Shown here one piece after another: positions 24,628-33,515 of a DNA stretch of 64,000 bases. The notes below the pieces were generated by a model. It saw nothing but the letters and a program-made list of their open reading frames with translations, ran no database searches and was not told the origin of the DNA. The translations under genes and the position numbers were made by a program. The stretch's first letter is position 1, and each line of letters begins with the position of its first letter. The DNA comes from Actinotalea subterranea (GTDB lineage Bacteria > Actinomycetota > Actinomycetes > Actinomycetales > Cellulomonadaceae), in the NCBI RefSeq assembly GCF_008364845.1, contig NZ_VTTP01000001.1:457594-521593 (forward strand), read 5' to 3'.

Positions 24628-26319
24628 GTGCCCCACCTCACCCTGCCCTCACGCCTCCCCGCACGCGGTGCGCGAGGCGCCCTGCGCGCCGCGGTCGCTG
24701 CGGCCGTCGTGATCGGGGCGGTGACCGCCGCCGGTCCCGCGACCGCGCTCCCGGCCGGTACGCCGTCGGGGGTCGCCGCGGTCGCGCAGCCGACCCGTGT
24801 CGCGACCGCAGCGGGCGACTACGCGTCCTACGTCGTCTCCGTCTACCGCGACCTCTTCGGGCGCGAGCCCGACGCGGCAGGCCTCAACGCCTGGAGCGCG
24901 GCCCTGAACGCGGGCGCGGCGCGCGTCGGCGTCGCGAACTCGATCACGGGCAGCGACGAGTACCGCGGCGGGCTGATCACCGGCTCCTACGCCCAGTACC
25001 TCTCGCGCACGCCCGACGCCCCCGGGCTGCAGAACTGGCTGCTCCACATGAACCGCGGCCTCACGCTGCAGCAGATGGAGGGCGGCTTCCTCGCCTCCGA
25101 CGAGTACTACGTCCAGTCGGGCTCGACGCCGGCGGGCTGGGTCACCCGTCTCTACCAGCACGTCCTCGGTCGCGAGGCGGCGGGCGTGGAGATCAACCAC
25201 TGGGCGAGCCAGCTCGAGGCCGGTACGACTCGCGTGAGCGTCGCGATGGGCTTCCTGCTGTCCGCCGAGCACGTCGGCGCGGTGCTCGACGTCCAGTACC
25301 GCAAGCTCCTCGGTCGCCCGCTCGACGACGGCGGCCGCGCCGCATGGGTGTCGGCGATCCAGTCCGGCTCGCGCATCGAGGCCGTGATCGGCTCGATCGT
25401 CTCGAGCTCCGAGTACGTCACGCGCACGGGCAGCTACGTCCCGGCCACCCCGGCCCCGCCCGTCGCCGCGCCGCCCGCCCCGGCGCCCGCGCCGCCCGCG
25501 CCCGCACCGGGCGGCGGGACCGCACCCGCCCCCAGCGTCGGCGGACCCGGCGGCCTGCCCGTCGGCGTCCCCGCGGGCACCCACCTGACCGTCCACACCG
25601 GCGACCTCACGATCACGACGCCGGGCACGGTCATCGACTCGCTCGACATCCGCGGGTTCGTGCGCGTCCGCGCCGCCAACGTGACCATCCGCAACTCGAT
25701 CATCCGGGGCCGCGGCGGCCTGACGAGCTACATGTCCCTCGTGCAGAGCCCCGACGCCGGCGCCAACCTCGTCATCGAGAACTCCGAGCTCGTCGCGCTC
25801 GAGCCCTCCCCGTACATCGACGGGATCGTCGGGAAGAGCTTCACGCTGCGTGGCGTGAACATCCACGGGGTCGTCGACCAGGTGAAGATCACCGGGAATG
25901 ACGTCCTGGTCGAGAACTCCTGGCTCCACGGCAACCTGCACTACGCGCAGGACCCGAATTACGGCTACACGCCCACGCACGACGACAACGTGCAGATCCA
26001 GGTGGGCTCCAACATCACCATCCGGAACACCACGATGGCCGACGCGCACAATGCAGGCGTACAGATCACCCAGGACCGCGGAACGGTGAGCAACGTCGTC
26101 TTCAGCAGCAACCGGGCAGATGGCGGCGCGTGCACCATCAATGTCGCAGAGAAGGCTTACGGTCCGATCGGCGGGATGGTCATCTCCAACAACACGTTCG
26201 GCCTCAACACCAGGGTCGCGCGGTGCGCCATCCTCATGCCGGCGACGACGACCGCACTGTCGACGGTCGCCAGCAACATCTACGTCGACGGCGCCGTCGT
26301 CGCCGTGAAGCGCGGCTGA
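24628..26319 (+). CDS. Secreted DUF4214 / right-handed beta-helix protein 2
   Basis: A 563-residue exported protein. I chose GTG 24628, 7 nt after GGAG; an in-frame GTG at 24592 lies inside the riboswitch. The signal peptide ends near ATALP (about 41). Residues 60-275 hold repeated DUF4214-like units (VYRDLFGREPDAAGLNAW, LYQHVLGREAAGVEINHW, QYRKLLGRPLDDGGRAAW), known from S-layer and secreted bacterial proteins. A Pro/Ala linker (about 276-311) leads to the shared beta-helix domain (312-563) with THDDNVQ, GIVGKSFTLR and INVAEKAYGP. It is controlled by a c-di-GMP riboswitch and probably CRP. A surface or EPS-attached role is inferred, and no active site is recognised. Confidence 0.85.
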   Translation: MPHLTLPSRLPARGARGALRAAVAAAVVIGAVTAAGPATALPAGTPSGVAAVAQPTRVATAAGDYASYVVSVYRDLFGREPDAAGLNAWSAALNAGAARVGVANSITGSDEYRGGLITGSYAQYLSRTPDAPGLQNWLLHMNRGLTLQQMEGGFLASDEYYVQSGSTPAGWVTRLYQHVLGREAAGVEINHWASQLEAGTTRVSVAMGFLLSAEHVGAVLDVQYRKLLGRPLDDGGRAAWVSAIQSGSRIEAVIGSIVSSSEYVTRTGSYVPATPAPPVAAPPAPAPAPPAPAPGGGTAPAPSVGGPGGLPVGVPAGTHLTVHTGDLTITTPGTVIDSLDIRGFVRVRAANVTIRNSIIRGRGGLTSYMSLVQSPDAGANLVIENSELVALEPSPYIDGIVGKSFTLRGVNIHGVVDQVKITGNDVLVENSWLHGNLHYAQDPNYGYTPTHDDNVQIQVGSNITIRNTTMADAHNAGVQITQDRGTVSNVVFSSNRADGGACTINVAEKAYGPIGGMVISNNTFGLNTRVARCAILMPATTTALSTVASNIYVDGAVVAVKRG

Positions 26320-26353
26320 CCAGGCACGACCGCCCGGTCGCCCAACGCCTCTG

Positions 26354-26385
26354 AAGGCCCGACCCCGTGCGCGGGGTCGGGCCTT
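26354..26385 (+). terminator. Terminator after beta-helix gene 2
   Basis: Perfect 13-bp stem AAGGCCCGACCCC / GGGGTCGGGCCTT with a 6-nt loop, 34 nt after the stop codon. Confidence 0.8.
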
Positions 26386-26781
26386 CGGCATGCCCGGCCC
26401 ACACCTCGCCCCGTGGCACGCCATGATCGCCGACGGGCCGCCGAGGGGGCCGCACACAGCTCGGCGCACGGCCGTCGCATGATCACATCGCCGACGGAAG
26501 CGCATTCGCAAGAATGTGCTGCACATCACGCCCTTTCACGCGAGGACTAAAGTCCCACGCACAATTGCGCGCATTGTTGATCTTCATCGGGCGTCGCGCA
26601 CGCATTGTTCGCCGGGATTGCTCGATGTGTCCGGAATCCCCCTCATGGAATTTACTCCGGACGCCTGAACTTCCTCATTTCCGCGCACATCTGCCGATGG
26701 TCAGTGTGGCGGCGCGAACCCCTTTATCGGCTCACCCAGCGACGCGCCGACGAGCCCATTCCATCCATCGGGAGTCCAACC
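26386..26781. other. Long intergenic region with an AT-richer 3' part upstream of beta-helix gene 3
   Basis: No coding sequence is evident in this ~400-bp gap. From about 26,480 the composition becomes clearly richer in A/T than the surrounding DNA. It contains GGACT-AA-AGTCC (26542-26553), a TCCGG...CCGGA inverted repeat (around 26,632-26,663), CAATTGCGCGCATTG-like sequence and CCCCTTTATCGGCT. It probably holds the promoter and a long 5' leader of the next gene. I do not recognise a known riboswitch class in it. Confidence 0.4.
26515..26530 (+). promoter_or_regulatory. Weak CRP-like site
   Basis: TGTGCTGCACATCACG matches the CRP consensus at eight of ten conserved positions. It is listed because the two upstream paralogues carry stronger versions at comparable places. 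Confidence 0.3.
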
Positions 26782-29217
26782 GTGTCCCAACCACAACGCA
26801 TGTCCCGCACGTTGCGCAGGATCGCCGTCGCTGCGGCCTTCGCGACCCTCGTCGTCGGTACCGCGCAGGCCACTCCTGCGAGCGCCCGGACAGGGTCCCC
26901 GATCGGGAACCTCGAGAAGGTCACCGCAGTCTCCGGCGGCGTCCGGGTCCAGGGCTGGGCCTGGGACCCCGACACCACCGCATCCGTCGTCATGGTCGGT
27001 GTGGCGGGCTCGTCACGGACGACCGCGACCGCGTCCACCTACCGCGCGGACGTCGCCAGGTCGTTCCCGGAGTCGGGCGGCTACCGCGGCTTCGACATGG
27101 TGATCCCGGCCACGCCGGGCGCCCAGCAGGTGTGCGTGACCGCGACCGACGTCGGCGCGGGCAGCGACAAGACCTTCGCGTGCCAGACCGTCACGGTCGT
27201 CAACAGCTCTGCGCGCGGCAACCTGGACGGCGTCGCCGTCGAGGGTGAGGCCGTCAAGGTGTGGGGCTGGGCCGCCGACCCGGATGCCACCGGCCCGGTC
27301 ACCGTGCGCGTCGTCGTGGCGGGGATCACCCGTGATCTCGTCGCGAACCTCCCACGGCCCGACGTCGCCAAGGCGCTGCCCGCCTACGGCCCCAACACCG
27401 GCTTCAGCGCCGTCATCCCCGTCCCGCCGGGCACCCACGGGGTCGCCGTCACGACCCTCAACGTCGGCCCGGGCGAGGACAAGGTGTACGCGCCGCGCGT
27501 CGTGAACGTCCTCGACCACAGCCCGACCGGCGCGGTCGATCCCGCCACCGACGGCCCCCTCGGGCTGCGCGTGCGCGGCTGGGCCACCGACCTCGACGCC
27601 ACGGCACCCGTCCAGGTGCGGCTCTCCGTCACGGGCACCACGGTGACCCGCACCGTCACCGCCGACGGCACGCGCGCGGACCGCTCCGACGCCGCGGCCT
27701 TCGAGACGCTCCTGCCCCTCGGTCCCGGGGCGTACGAGGTGTGCGCCACGGCGCTGAACAGCGGCATCGGCCGCGACACCGCGCTCGGCTGCACCTCCGG
27801 CGCCGTCCTCGACCACGCGCCGCAGGGCGCCCTCGACCCGGCCGCTGACGACGCGGGCGGCCTCCGCGTGTCCGGCTGGGCGACGGACGTCGACGCCAGC
27901 ACCCCGCTCGAGGTGCGCCTGACCGTCACGGGGACGACCACGACCCAGACGGTCCGCGCGGACCGCGTGCGCTCCGACCGCCCCGGCTCGACCGGCTTCT
28001 CGACCGTGCTGCCCCTGGGCCTCGGCCTCCACGAGGTGTGTGCGACCGCCGTCAACGTGGGCGTCGGCGCCGACACGAGCCTCGGGTGCACCTCGGGCAC
28101 CGTGCTCGACCACAAGCCGCTCGGCAACCTCGAGGACGCCACGCCCGTCGAGGGCGGCGTGAAGGTGTCGGGCTGGGCCGCAGACCCGGACACCGCGGGT
28201 GCGCTGACGGTGCGCGTGACGGTCGCCGGTGCGACGCACGACATCGCAGCGAGCACTCCTCGGGCCGGCGCGGGCACCGCCCCCGTCGCCGGGGCGCAGA
28301 TGGCCTTCAGCGCCGTCGTCCCGGCCGCTCCTGGCACGCACACCGTGTCCGCGGTCGTCGTCAACGTGGGACCGGGCGCCGACCAGGCGCTGACCCCCCG
28401 GACGGTCACCGTGGCCCCGCCCGCGCCGACCACCCCGGACGTCCCCGGCCCCACCAACACGGGCGTCCCCGCGGGTACGGCCCTCCGGGTGCACAACGGC
28501 GACCTCACCATCACGACGCCGGGCACCGTCATCGACGGTCTGGACATCCGCGGGTTCGTGCGGGTCAAGGCGAACGACGTGACGATCCGCAACACGATCG
28601 TCCGCGGACGCCCCGGCCTCACGGGCTACATGTCGCTCATCCAGAACGCCGACCAGGCGAACCACCTGACGATCGAGGACTCGGAGCTCGTCGCCGCCGA
28701 CCCGTCGTTCTACATCGACGGGATCGTCGGGAAGAACTTCACGCTGCGCCGGGTCAACATCCACGGTGTGATCGACCAGGTCAAGATCACCGGGAACGAC
28801 GTCCTCGTCGAGGACTCGTGGCTGCACGACAGCCTGTACTACCTCCAGGACCCCAACTACAACTACACGCCGACCCATGACGACAACGTGCAGATCCAGC
28901 GGGGCACCAACATCACCATCCGGAACAACACGATGGAGGACGCGCACAACGCAGGTGTCCAGATCACCCAGGACTCCGGCGTCGTCGGGAACGTGAGGTT
29001 CGAGGGCAACCGGGCCGACGGCGGGGCGTGCACGATCAACGTCGCCGAGAAGTCCTACGGCCCGATCAGCGGGACGGTCATCACCGACAACGTGTTCGGC
29101 ACCGGCACGCGCATCGCGCGGTGCGCGGTCCTCATGCCGAGCACGACGACGGCGCTCTCGAACGTCACCAACAACGTCTACACCGACGGTGTGGCCGTGA
29201 CGGTCAAGCGGGGCTGA
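26782..29217 (+). CDS. Secreted GWAxDPD-repeat / right-handed beta-helix protein 3
   Basis: An 811-residue exported protein. GTG 26782 follows GGAG by 7 nt; ATG 26800 is a possible alternative. The signal peptide ends near PASA (about 36). Five ~100-residue repeats follow (starting near residues 38, 143, 246, 345 and 443), each opening with xxGxL(D/E) and containing (V/R)xGWAxDxD. Such repeats are common as accessory modules of actinobacterial secreted proteins. A short Pro/Thr linker leads to the shared beta-helix domain (558-811) with GIVGKNFTLR, THDDNVQ and INVAEKSYGP. No riboswitch is visible upstream, unlike gene 2. Function is unknown; the shared domain is the probable active or binding part. 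Confidence 0.85.
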   Translation: MSQPQRMSRTLRRIAVAAAFATLVVGTAQATPASARTGSPIGNLEKVTAVSGGVRVQGWAWDPDTTASVVMVGVAGSSRTTATASTYRADVARSFPESGGYRGFDMVIPATPGAQQVCVTATDVGAGSDKTFACQTVTVVNSSARGNLDGVAVEGEAVKVWGWAADPDATGPVTVRVVVAGITRDLVANLPRPDVAKALPAYGPNTGFSAVIPVPPGTHGVAVTTLNVGPGEDKVYAPRVVNVLDHSPTGAVDPATDGPLGLRVRGWATDLDATAPVQVRLSVTGTTVTRTVTADGTRADRSDAAAFETLLPLGPGAYEVCATALNSGIGRDTALGCTSGAVLDHAPQGALDPAADDAGGLRVSGWATDVDASTPLEVRLTVTGTTTTQTVRADRVRSDRPGSTGFSTVLPLGLGLHEVCATAVNVGVGADTSLGCTSGTVLDHKPLGNLEDATPVEGGVKVSGWAADPDTAGALTVRVTVAGATHDIAASTPRAGAGTAPVAGAQMAFSAVVPAAPGTHTVSAVVVNVGPGADQALTPRTVTVAPPAPTTPDVPGPTNTGVPAGTALRVHNGDLTITTPGTVIDGLDIRGFVRVKANDVTIRNTIVRGRPGLTGYMSLIQNADQANHLTIEDSELVAADPSFYIDGIVGKNFTLRRVNIHGVIDQVKITGNDVLVEDSWLHDSLYYLQDPNYNYTPTHDDNVQIQRGTNITIRNNTMEDAHNAGVQITQDSGVVGNVRFEGNRADGGACTINVAEKSYGPISGTVITDNVFGTGTRIARCAVLMPSTTTALSNVTNNVYTDGVAVTVKRG

Positions 29218-29228
29218 GCCACGACGTA

Positions 29229-29261
29229 GGGCCGGTACCGGAGATGCTCCGGTACCGGCCC
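29229..29261. terminator. Bidirectional terminator between convergent genes
   Basis: 14-bp perfect inverted repeat (GGGCCGGTACCGGA / TCCGGTACCGGCCC) with a 5-nt loop, between beta-helix gene 3 and the priming glycosyltransferase gene. Confidence 0.85.
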
Positions 29262-29301
29262 TCGCGTGCGCCCTCGGCGCCCTCTGTGCGTCGGCCCGGC
29301 G

Positions 29302-30828
29302 TCAGTACGCGCCCGAGCCGGAGAGCACCGCGCGCGCGGTCTTCCACAGGATCATGAGGTCCATCGCGACGGACCAGTTGTCGACGTAGCGCAGGTCGAG
29401 ACGGACGGACTCGTCCCAGCTCAGGTCCGAGCGGCCCGAGACCTGCCAGAGCCCGGTGAGCCCGGGCTTGACGCGCAGGCGACGGTGGACCGCGTCCTCG
29501 TACCCCTCGACCTCGGCCGCGAGCGGCGGCCGGGGGCCGACGAGCGACATGTCACCCTTCACGACGTTCACGAGCTGGGCGAGCTCGTCGAGCGAGAAGC
29601 GACGCAGGAGGCGCCCGACGGGCGTGACACGGGGGTCCTGCCGCATCTTGAACAGCACCCCGGCGCCCTCGTTGCTCGCGGCCAGGTCCGACCGGCGCTG
29701 ATCGGCGTCCACGTACATGCTGCGCAGCTTCCACATGGTGAAGGTCGAGCCGTCGACGCCGACCCGCGTCTGCCGGTAGAACGCCGGCCCGGGCGACGTG
29801 AGCCGCACCGCCAGCGCGGCGACGCCGATCACGGGCGCGGCCGCGACGAGCAGGGCGAGCCCGACGGTCCGGTCCATGACGGCCTTCGCGAGCAGCCGCC
29901 GCCGGGTCGCACCCACCTCGACCTCGAGCAGCGACAGGCCCGCCGTCGGCTTGACGGTCAGCCGGGGCGCGGTGACCTCGAGGATGTCCGGGACCACGAT
30001 GAGCTTCGCGCCGGCGCGGTCCAGCGCCCACGACAGCCGCCGCAGCGCCTCGCCGTTCAGCGTGCTGCCGGAGACGACCACGACGTCGATCGCCCGGTCG
30101 GCGACGACCTGCGCGACGTCGGCGACCGCCCCGACGACGGGCACGCCTGCGACGGGCCGCGCGTCGGTGAGGCTCGGTACGCACACGCCGGTGACCTGGT
30201 AGCCGTGGTACGGGGCGCCGGCGAGGTCGGCCACGACGCGCGCCGCAGCGTCGGCCTGGCCCACGATGAGCGTCCGCATCATCGCCTCGCCGTGGCTCCG
30301 CTGGTGGTGCAGCACCCGCCGGTGGAAGTAGCGCGCGATCACGGCGATCGCGACCGCCGCGGGCACGCCCCCGAACACGAGCAGCCGCGAGATCTCGGCC
30401 TTCGTGAGGTAGCTCGCCGTCATGAGCGCGACGACCGCCCACGCCCCCGACCGCAGGAGGGCCTGGAACTCGGCCGGCCCGTCCCCGAGCTCGCCCGCCT
30501 CGTAGCCCCGGGCGAGCGCCACGAGGACCACGAAGCCGACGACGCCCCCGGCGACGACGGCCGCGAGGAGCGGCCCCGGGCCGTAGATCGGGAGCCCGAT
30601 GAGAAGCGTGGCGGCCAGGGCGGCGAAGCCGTCGAGGACCACGACACGCGCCCGGTAGGCGGCGGCGCGGTGCGACCACAGGTGCTCACGCGCGCTCGCG
30701 TCGTTGAAGGGCGTCAGGCGCTGCACGAAGGGCTGCGAGGAGGCCCAGGACCGGCGCACCTCGGCGGCGGCACCACGACGGTCTGCCGGGCTCGACCACC
30801 GGAGGTCTCGTTCTGCTGCGATCGTCAC
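29302..30828 (-). CDS. Polyprenyl glycosylphosphotransferase (WbaP/CpsE-like EPS priming enzyme)
   Basis: A 508-residue membrane protein that should start EPS repeat synthesis by moving a sugar-1-phosphate to undecaprenyl phosphate. About four hydrophobic segments lie in residues 60-165. A Rossmann-like CoA-binding-type domain follows (about 180-290), then a membrane re-entry segment (about 312-335) and the catalytic bacterial sugar transferase domain (about 305-508). Hallmarks are SPGPAFYRQTRVGVDG, FTMWKLRSM, RRFSLDELAQLVNV, MSLVGPRPP and RLRVKPGLTGLWQVSGRS. The GTG start (30828) has GGGGGTG about 8 nt upstream. It is the only gene on its strand between two terminators, apart from the housekeeping block. 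Confidence 0.9.
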   Translation of the reverse strand: MTIAAERDLRWSSPADRRGAAAEVRRSWASSQPFVQRLTPFNDASAREHLWSHRAAAYRARVVVLDGFAALAATLLIGLPIYGPGPLLAAVVAGGVVGFVVLVALARGYEAGELGDGPAEFQALLRSGAWAVVALMTASYLTKAEISRLLVFGGVPAAVAIAVIARYFHRRVLHHQRSHGEAMMRTLIVGQADAAARVVADLAGAPYHGYQVTGVCVPSLTDARPVAGVPVVGAVADVAQVVADRAIDVVVVSGSTLNGEALRRLSWALDRAGAKLIVVPDILEVTAPRLTVKPTAGLSLLEVEVGATRRRLLAKAVMDRTVGLALLVAAAPVIGVAALAVRLTSPGPAFYRQTRVGVDGSTFTMWKLRSMYVDADQRRSDLAASNEGAGVLFKMRQDPRVTPVGRLLRRFSLDELAQLVNVVKGDMSLVGPRPPLAAEVEGYEDAVHRRLRVKPGLTGLWQVSGRSDLSWDESVRLDLRYVDNWSVAMDLMILWKTARAVLSGSGAY

Positions 30829-30958
30829 GCGTCGTTCACCCCCAGGTCACCAGCCGCTTGTCTGGGTTGAGGGTATACCGACCGGTCTGGGCGTTACGTC
30901 CTTTCTGTCCGATTTCACCCGCATGCGCGACAGGGTGGACGCCTGGGGCGCGCGGGGC

Positions 30959-31558
30959 TCAGGCCGGCGGCGCGTGGAACCGTTGCTGCGCAGCCAGGAG
31001 CCCCTGCGTCACGACCATCTCGACGGCGTCGGCCGCCGCGTCCACCAGCCAGGGCAGCTCCGGGCGCTCGACGGTGGCGAAGTCCTTCAGCACGAAGTCG
31101 GCGGGGTCCGTCCGTCCGGGCGGACGCCCGATGCCGACCCGCACGCGCACGTAGTCGCGGCTGCCGAGCACCGAGCTGATGCTGCGCAGGCCGTTGTGCC
31201 CGCCCTCTCCGCCGCCGGCCTTGAGCCGCACCGTCGGGAAGGGGATGTCGAGCTCGTCGTGCACGACGATCACGCGCTCGACCGGCACCTGGAGGTACTG
31301 CGCGAGCGCGCCGACCGGCCCGCCCGAGACGTTCATGTAGGTCGTGGGCTTGGCGAGCACCACGCGGGGGCCGGGCGCACCGCCCGGCAGCACCCCGAGG
31401 CGGATGTCGGCGACGGCCGCGCGGCTCCGGTGGGAGGTGAACGCCGAGCCGGCGCGCCGGGCGAGGTCGTCGACGACCATCTGACCGACGTTGTGCCGGT
31501 TGGCCGCGTAGGCGGGGCCCGGGTTGCCGAGCCCGACCACGAGCCACGGTGCGCTCAT
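30959..31558 (-). CDS. pth: Peptidyl-tRNA hydrolase
   Basis: A 199-residue cytoplasmic enzyme that frees tRNA from peptidyl-tRNA. Hallmarks: [18 protein letters not shown] with the catalytic His (about 22), [10 protein letters not shown] (about 67-76), HDELDIPF with the catalytic Asp, and [14 protein letters not shown] chose ATG 31558 because GGGAGGGG stands before it and all Pth proteins begin right at this motif. It lies 97 nt downstream of rplY, an arrangement common in bacteria (rplY/ctc-pth), and the two are probably co-transcribed. Confidence 0.97.
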   Translation of the reverse strand: MSAPWLVVGLGNPGPAYAANRHNVGQMVVDDLARRAGSAFTSHRSRAAVADIRLGVLPGGAPGPRVVLAKPTTYMNVSGGPVGALAQYLQVPVERVIVVHDELDIPFPTVRLKAGGGEGGHNGLRSISSVLGSRDYVRVRVGIGRPPGRTDPADFVLKDFATVERPELPWLVDAAADAVEMVVTQGLLAAQQRFHAPPA

Positions 31559-31655
31559 CTCATCCCCTCCCAGGGTTCGACGTGCCCGGAGACGAGCGAC
31601 GCCTGGTCCCAGGAGGACCAGGCGTCGCAGCGTTCGCACGGATGACCGGCCGAGC

Positions 31656-32288
31656 TCAGAGCCCCTGGGTCCCGGCGGCCTCGGCGGCGGCGGCCGACGC
31701 GGCCGACTGCTCGGCGGCGAGCTCGGCGGCGGCGTTGTCGTCAGCGGCGGACGACTGCGGGACGGAGATCACGAGGATGACCGACTCGGGGTCGCCCACG
31801 AACGAGGCGCCCTCGGGCAGGACCAGGTCGGACGCGTGGACCTGCGTGCCGGCCTCGAGGCCCTCGACCGAGACCTCGATGGCCTGCGGGAGGTGCGTGG
31901 CCTCGGCCTCGAGGGTCACCGACTGGGCCTCGACGACGTGGATGGTGCCGGGCGCGGACTCGCCGACGACGTGGACGTTGACGTCGACGGTGACCTTCTC
32001 GCCCTTCTTCACGACGAGGAAGTCGATGTGCTCGATGACGTTCTTGACCGGGTCGCGCTGGACGTCCTTGGCGATCGCGAGCTGCGTCGCACCGTCGAGG
32101 TCGATCGCGAACAGCGCGTTGGCGTGCTTGAGCGCGAGCATCGTCTCGTGGCCGGGGAGCGCGATGTGCAGCGGCTCCGCGCCGTGGCCGTACAGGACGG
32201 CGGGGATCTGGTGCGCACGACGGATGCGGCGGGCGGCGCCCTTGCCGAACTCGTTTCGGGCGACGGCGGCGAGCTTGACCTCGGACAC
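31656..32288 (-). CDS. rplY: 50S ribosomal protein L25/general stress protein Ctc
   Basis: A 210-residue protein with the two-domain Ctc layout: an L25 5S-rRNA-binding domain (about 1-92, [26 protein letters not shown]) and a TL5-type beta domain (about 95-185). A short Ala/Glu-rich acidic tail (about 188-210) follows, as usual in actinobacteria. A TAGAGT -10 (32482-32477) implies a leader of about 180 nt. The gene lies downstream of prs on the same strand, with pth behind it. Confidence 0.95.
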   Translation of the reverse strand: MSEVKLAAVARNEFGKGAARRIRRAHQIPAVLYGHGAEPLHIALPGHETMLALKHANALFAIDLDGATQLAIAKDVQRDPVKNVIEHIDFLVVKKGEKVTVDVNVHVVGESAPGTIHVVEAQSVTLEAEATHLPQAIEVSVEGLEAGTQVHASDLVLPEGASFVGDPESVILVISVPQSSAADDNAAAELAAEQSAASAAAAEAAGTQGL

Positions 32289-32476
32289 GGGAACTCCTGG
32301 AGTCTGGAAGGACGGGATGACTCATCGCTGGTTCGACCAGCAGCTGACGCGGTGCGGCGGCCTCGGCGCGGGACACAGGACGGACGCGCGGAGACGACCG
32401 CCGCGTCAATCACGGAGTCGTGGGGTGGGCACCAGCCGCACAGCCGTCCGACGTCCCTCGCCGAGGCAACTTGCTT

Positions 32477-32511
32477 ACTCTACCCGCACCGGGCAGGAGC
32501 CGGAAACCGGC
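32477..32511 (-). promoter_or_regulatory. rplY promoter and small hairpin in the prs-rplY gap
   Basis: TAGAGT (32482-32477) on the minus strand is a good -10 for rplY. Just upstream, GCCGG-AAA-CCGGC (32499-32511) follows the prs stop and could be a weak terminator. Confidence 0.4.
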
Positions 32512-32527
32512 CCCACCCGGGACCGCG

Positions 32528-33511
32528 TCAGACGGCGCCGTCGAACAGGGACGTCACCGAGCCGTCGTCGAAGACCTCACGGATGGCACGCGCGATGAGC
32601 GCCGCGATCGAGAGCACCGTGAGCCGCGCGAAGTGCCGCTCCTCGGGGATCGGCAGGGTGTCCGTGACGATGACCTCGCGCGCGCCGCACTCCTGGAGCC
32701 GCTGCGCGGCCGGGTCGGAGAGCACGCCGTGGGTCGCGGCGACGATGACGTCCTTGGCGCCCGCCGCGAGCAGCACGCGGACGGCCTCGGCGATGGTGCC
32801 GCCCGTGTCGATCAGGTCGTCGACGAGCACGCACGTGCGGCCCTCGACGTCACCGACGACACGGTTCGCGACCGCCCGGTTGGGCGTGTTGATGTCGCGC
32901 GTCTTGTGGATGAAGGCCAGCGGGCAGCCACCGAGCTTCGCGGCCCACTGCTCCGCGACACGGATGCGGCCCGCGTCGGGCGAGACGACCGCGACGTTGG
33001 TCAGGTCCACGCGGGTGCGCACGTAGTCGACGAGGAGCGGCATCGCCCACAGGTGGTCGACCGGGCCGTCGAAGAACCCCTGCGTCTGCGCGGCGTGCAG
33101 GTCGACGCTCATGAGGCGGTCGGCGCCGGCCGTCTTGAACAGGTCCGCCATGAGGCGCGCCGAGATCGGCTCACGCCCGCGGTGCTTCTTGTCCTGACGG
33201 GCGTAGCCGTAGAACGGCTGGACCACGGTGATGGTCTTGGCGGAGGCGCGCTTGAGCGCATCCACCATGATCAGCTGCTCCATGATCCACTGGTTGATCG
33301 GGGCCGTGTGGCTCTGGAGCACGAACGCGTCGGCCCCGCGCACGCTCTCCGCGTACCGGACGTAGATCTCGCCGTTCGCGAAGTCGTACGCGGTCGTCGG
33401 GACCAGCTCGACGTCGAGCTCGCGGGCAACGTCGTCGGCGAGCTCGGGGTGCGCGCGACCCGAGACGAGGACGAGCCGCTTCTCACCGTCGTGGGAGAGG
33501 ATCCCGGTCAT
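32528..33511 (-). CDS. prs: Ribose-phosphate pyrophosphokinase (PRPP synthase)
   Basis: A 327-residue cytoplasmic enzyme that makes PRPP from ribose-5-phosphate and ATP. Hallmarks are FYGYARQDKKHRGREPISA (ATP flexible loop), DLHAAQTQGFF, VVSPDAGRIRVAE and the PRPP-binding VLVDDLIDTGGT (about 227-238). Start ATG 33511 gives the usual family length; in-frame upstream starts would extend into glmU. It follows glmU after 4 nt, so the two form an operon, a common actinobacterial pairing that links UDP-GlcNAc and nucleotide precursors. Confidence 0.97.
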   Translation of the reverse strand: MTGILSHDGEKRLVLVSGRAHPELADDVARELDVELVPTTAYDFANGEIYVRYAESVRGADAFVLQSHTAPINQWIMEQLIMVDALKRASAKTITVVQPFYGYARQDKKHRGREPISARLMADLFKTAGADRLMSVDLHAAQTQGFFDGPVDHLWAMPLLVDYVRTRVDLTNVAVVSPDAGRIRVAEQWAAKLGGCPLAFIHKTRDINTPNRAVANRVVGDVEGRTCVLVDDLIDTGGTIAEAVRVLLAAGAKDVIVAATHGVLSDPAAQRLQECGAREVIVTDTLPIPEERHFARLTVLSIAALIARAIREVFDDGSVTSLFDGAV

Positions 33512-33515
33512 CTGT

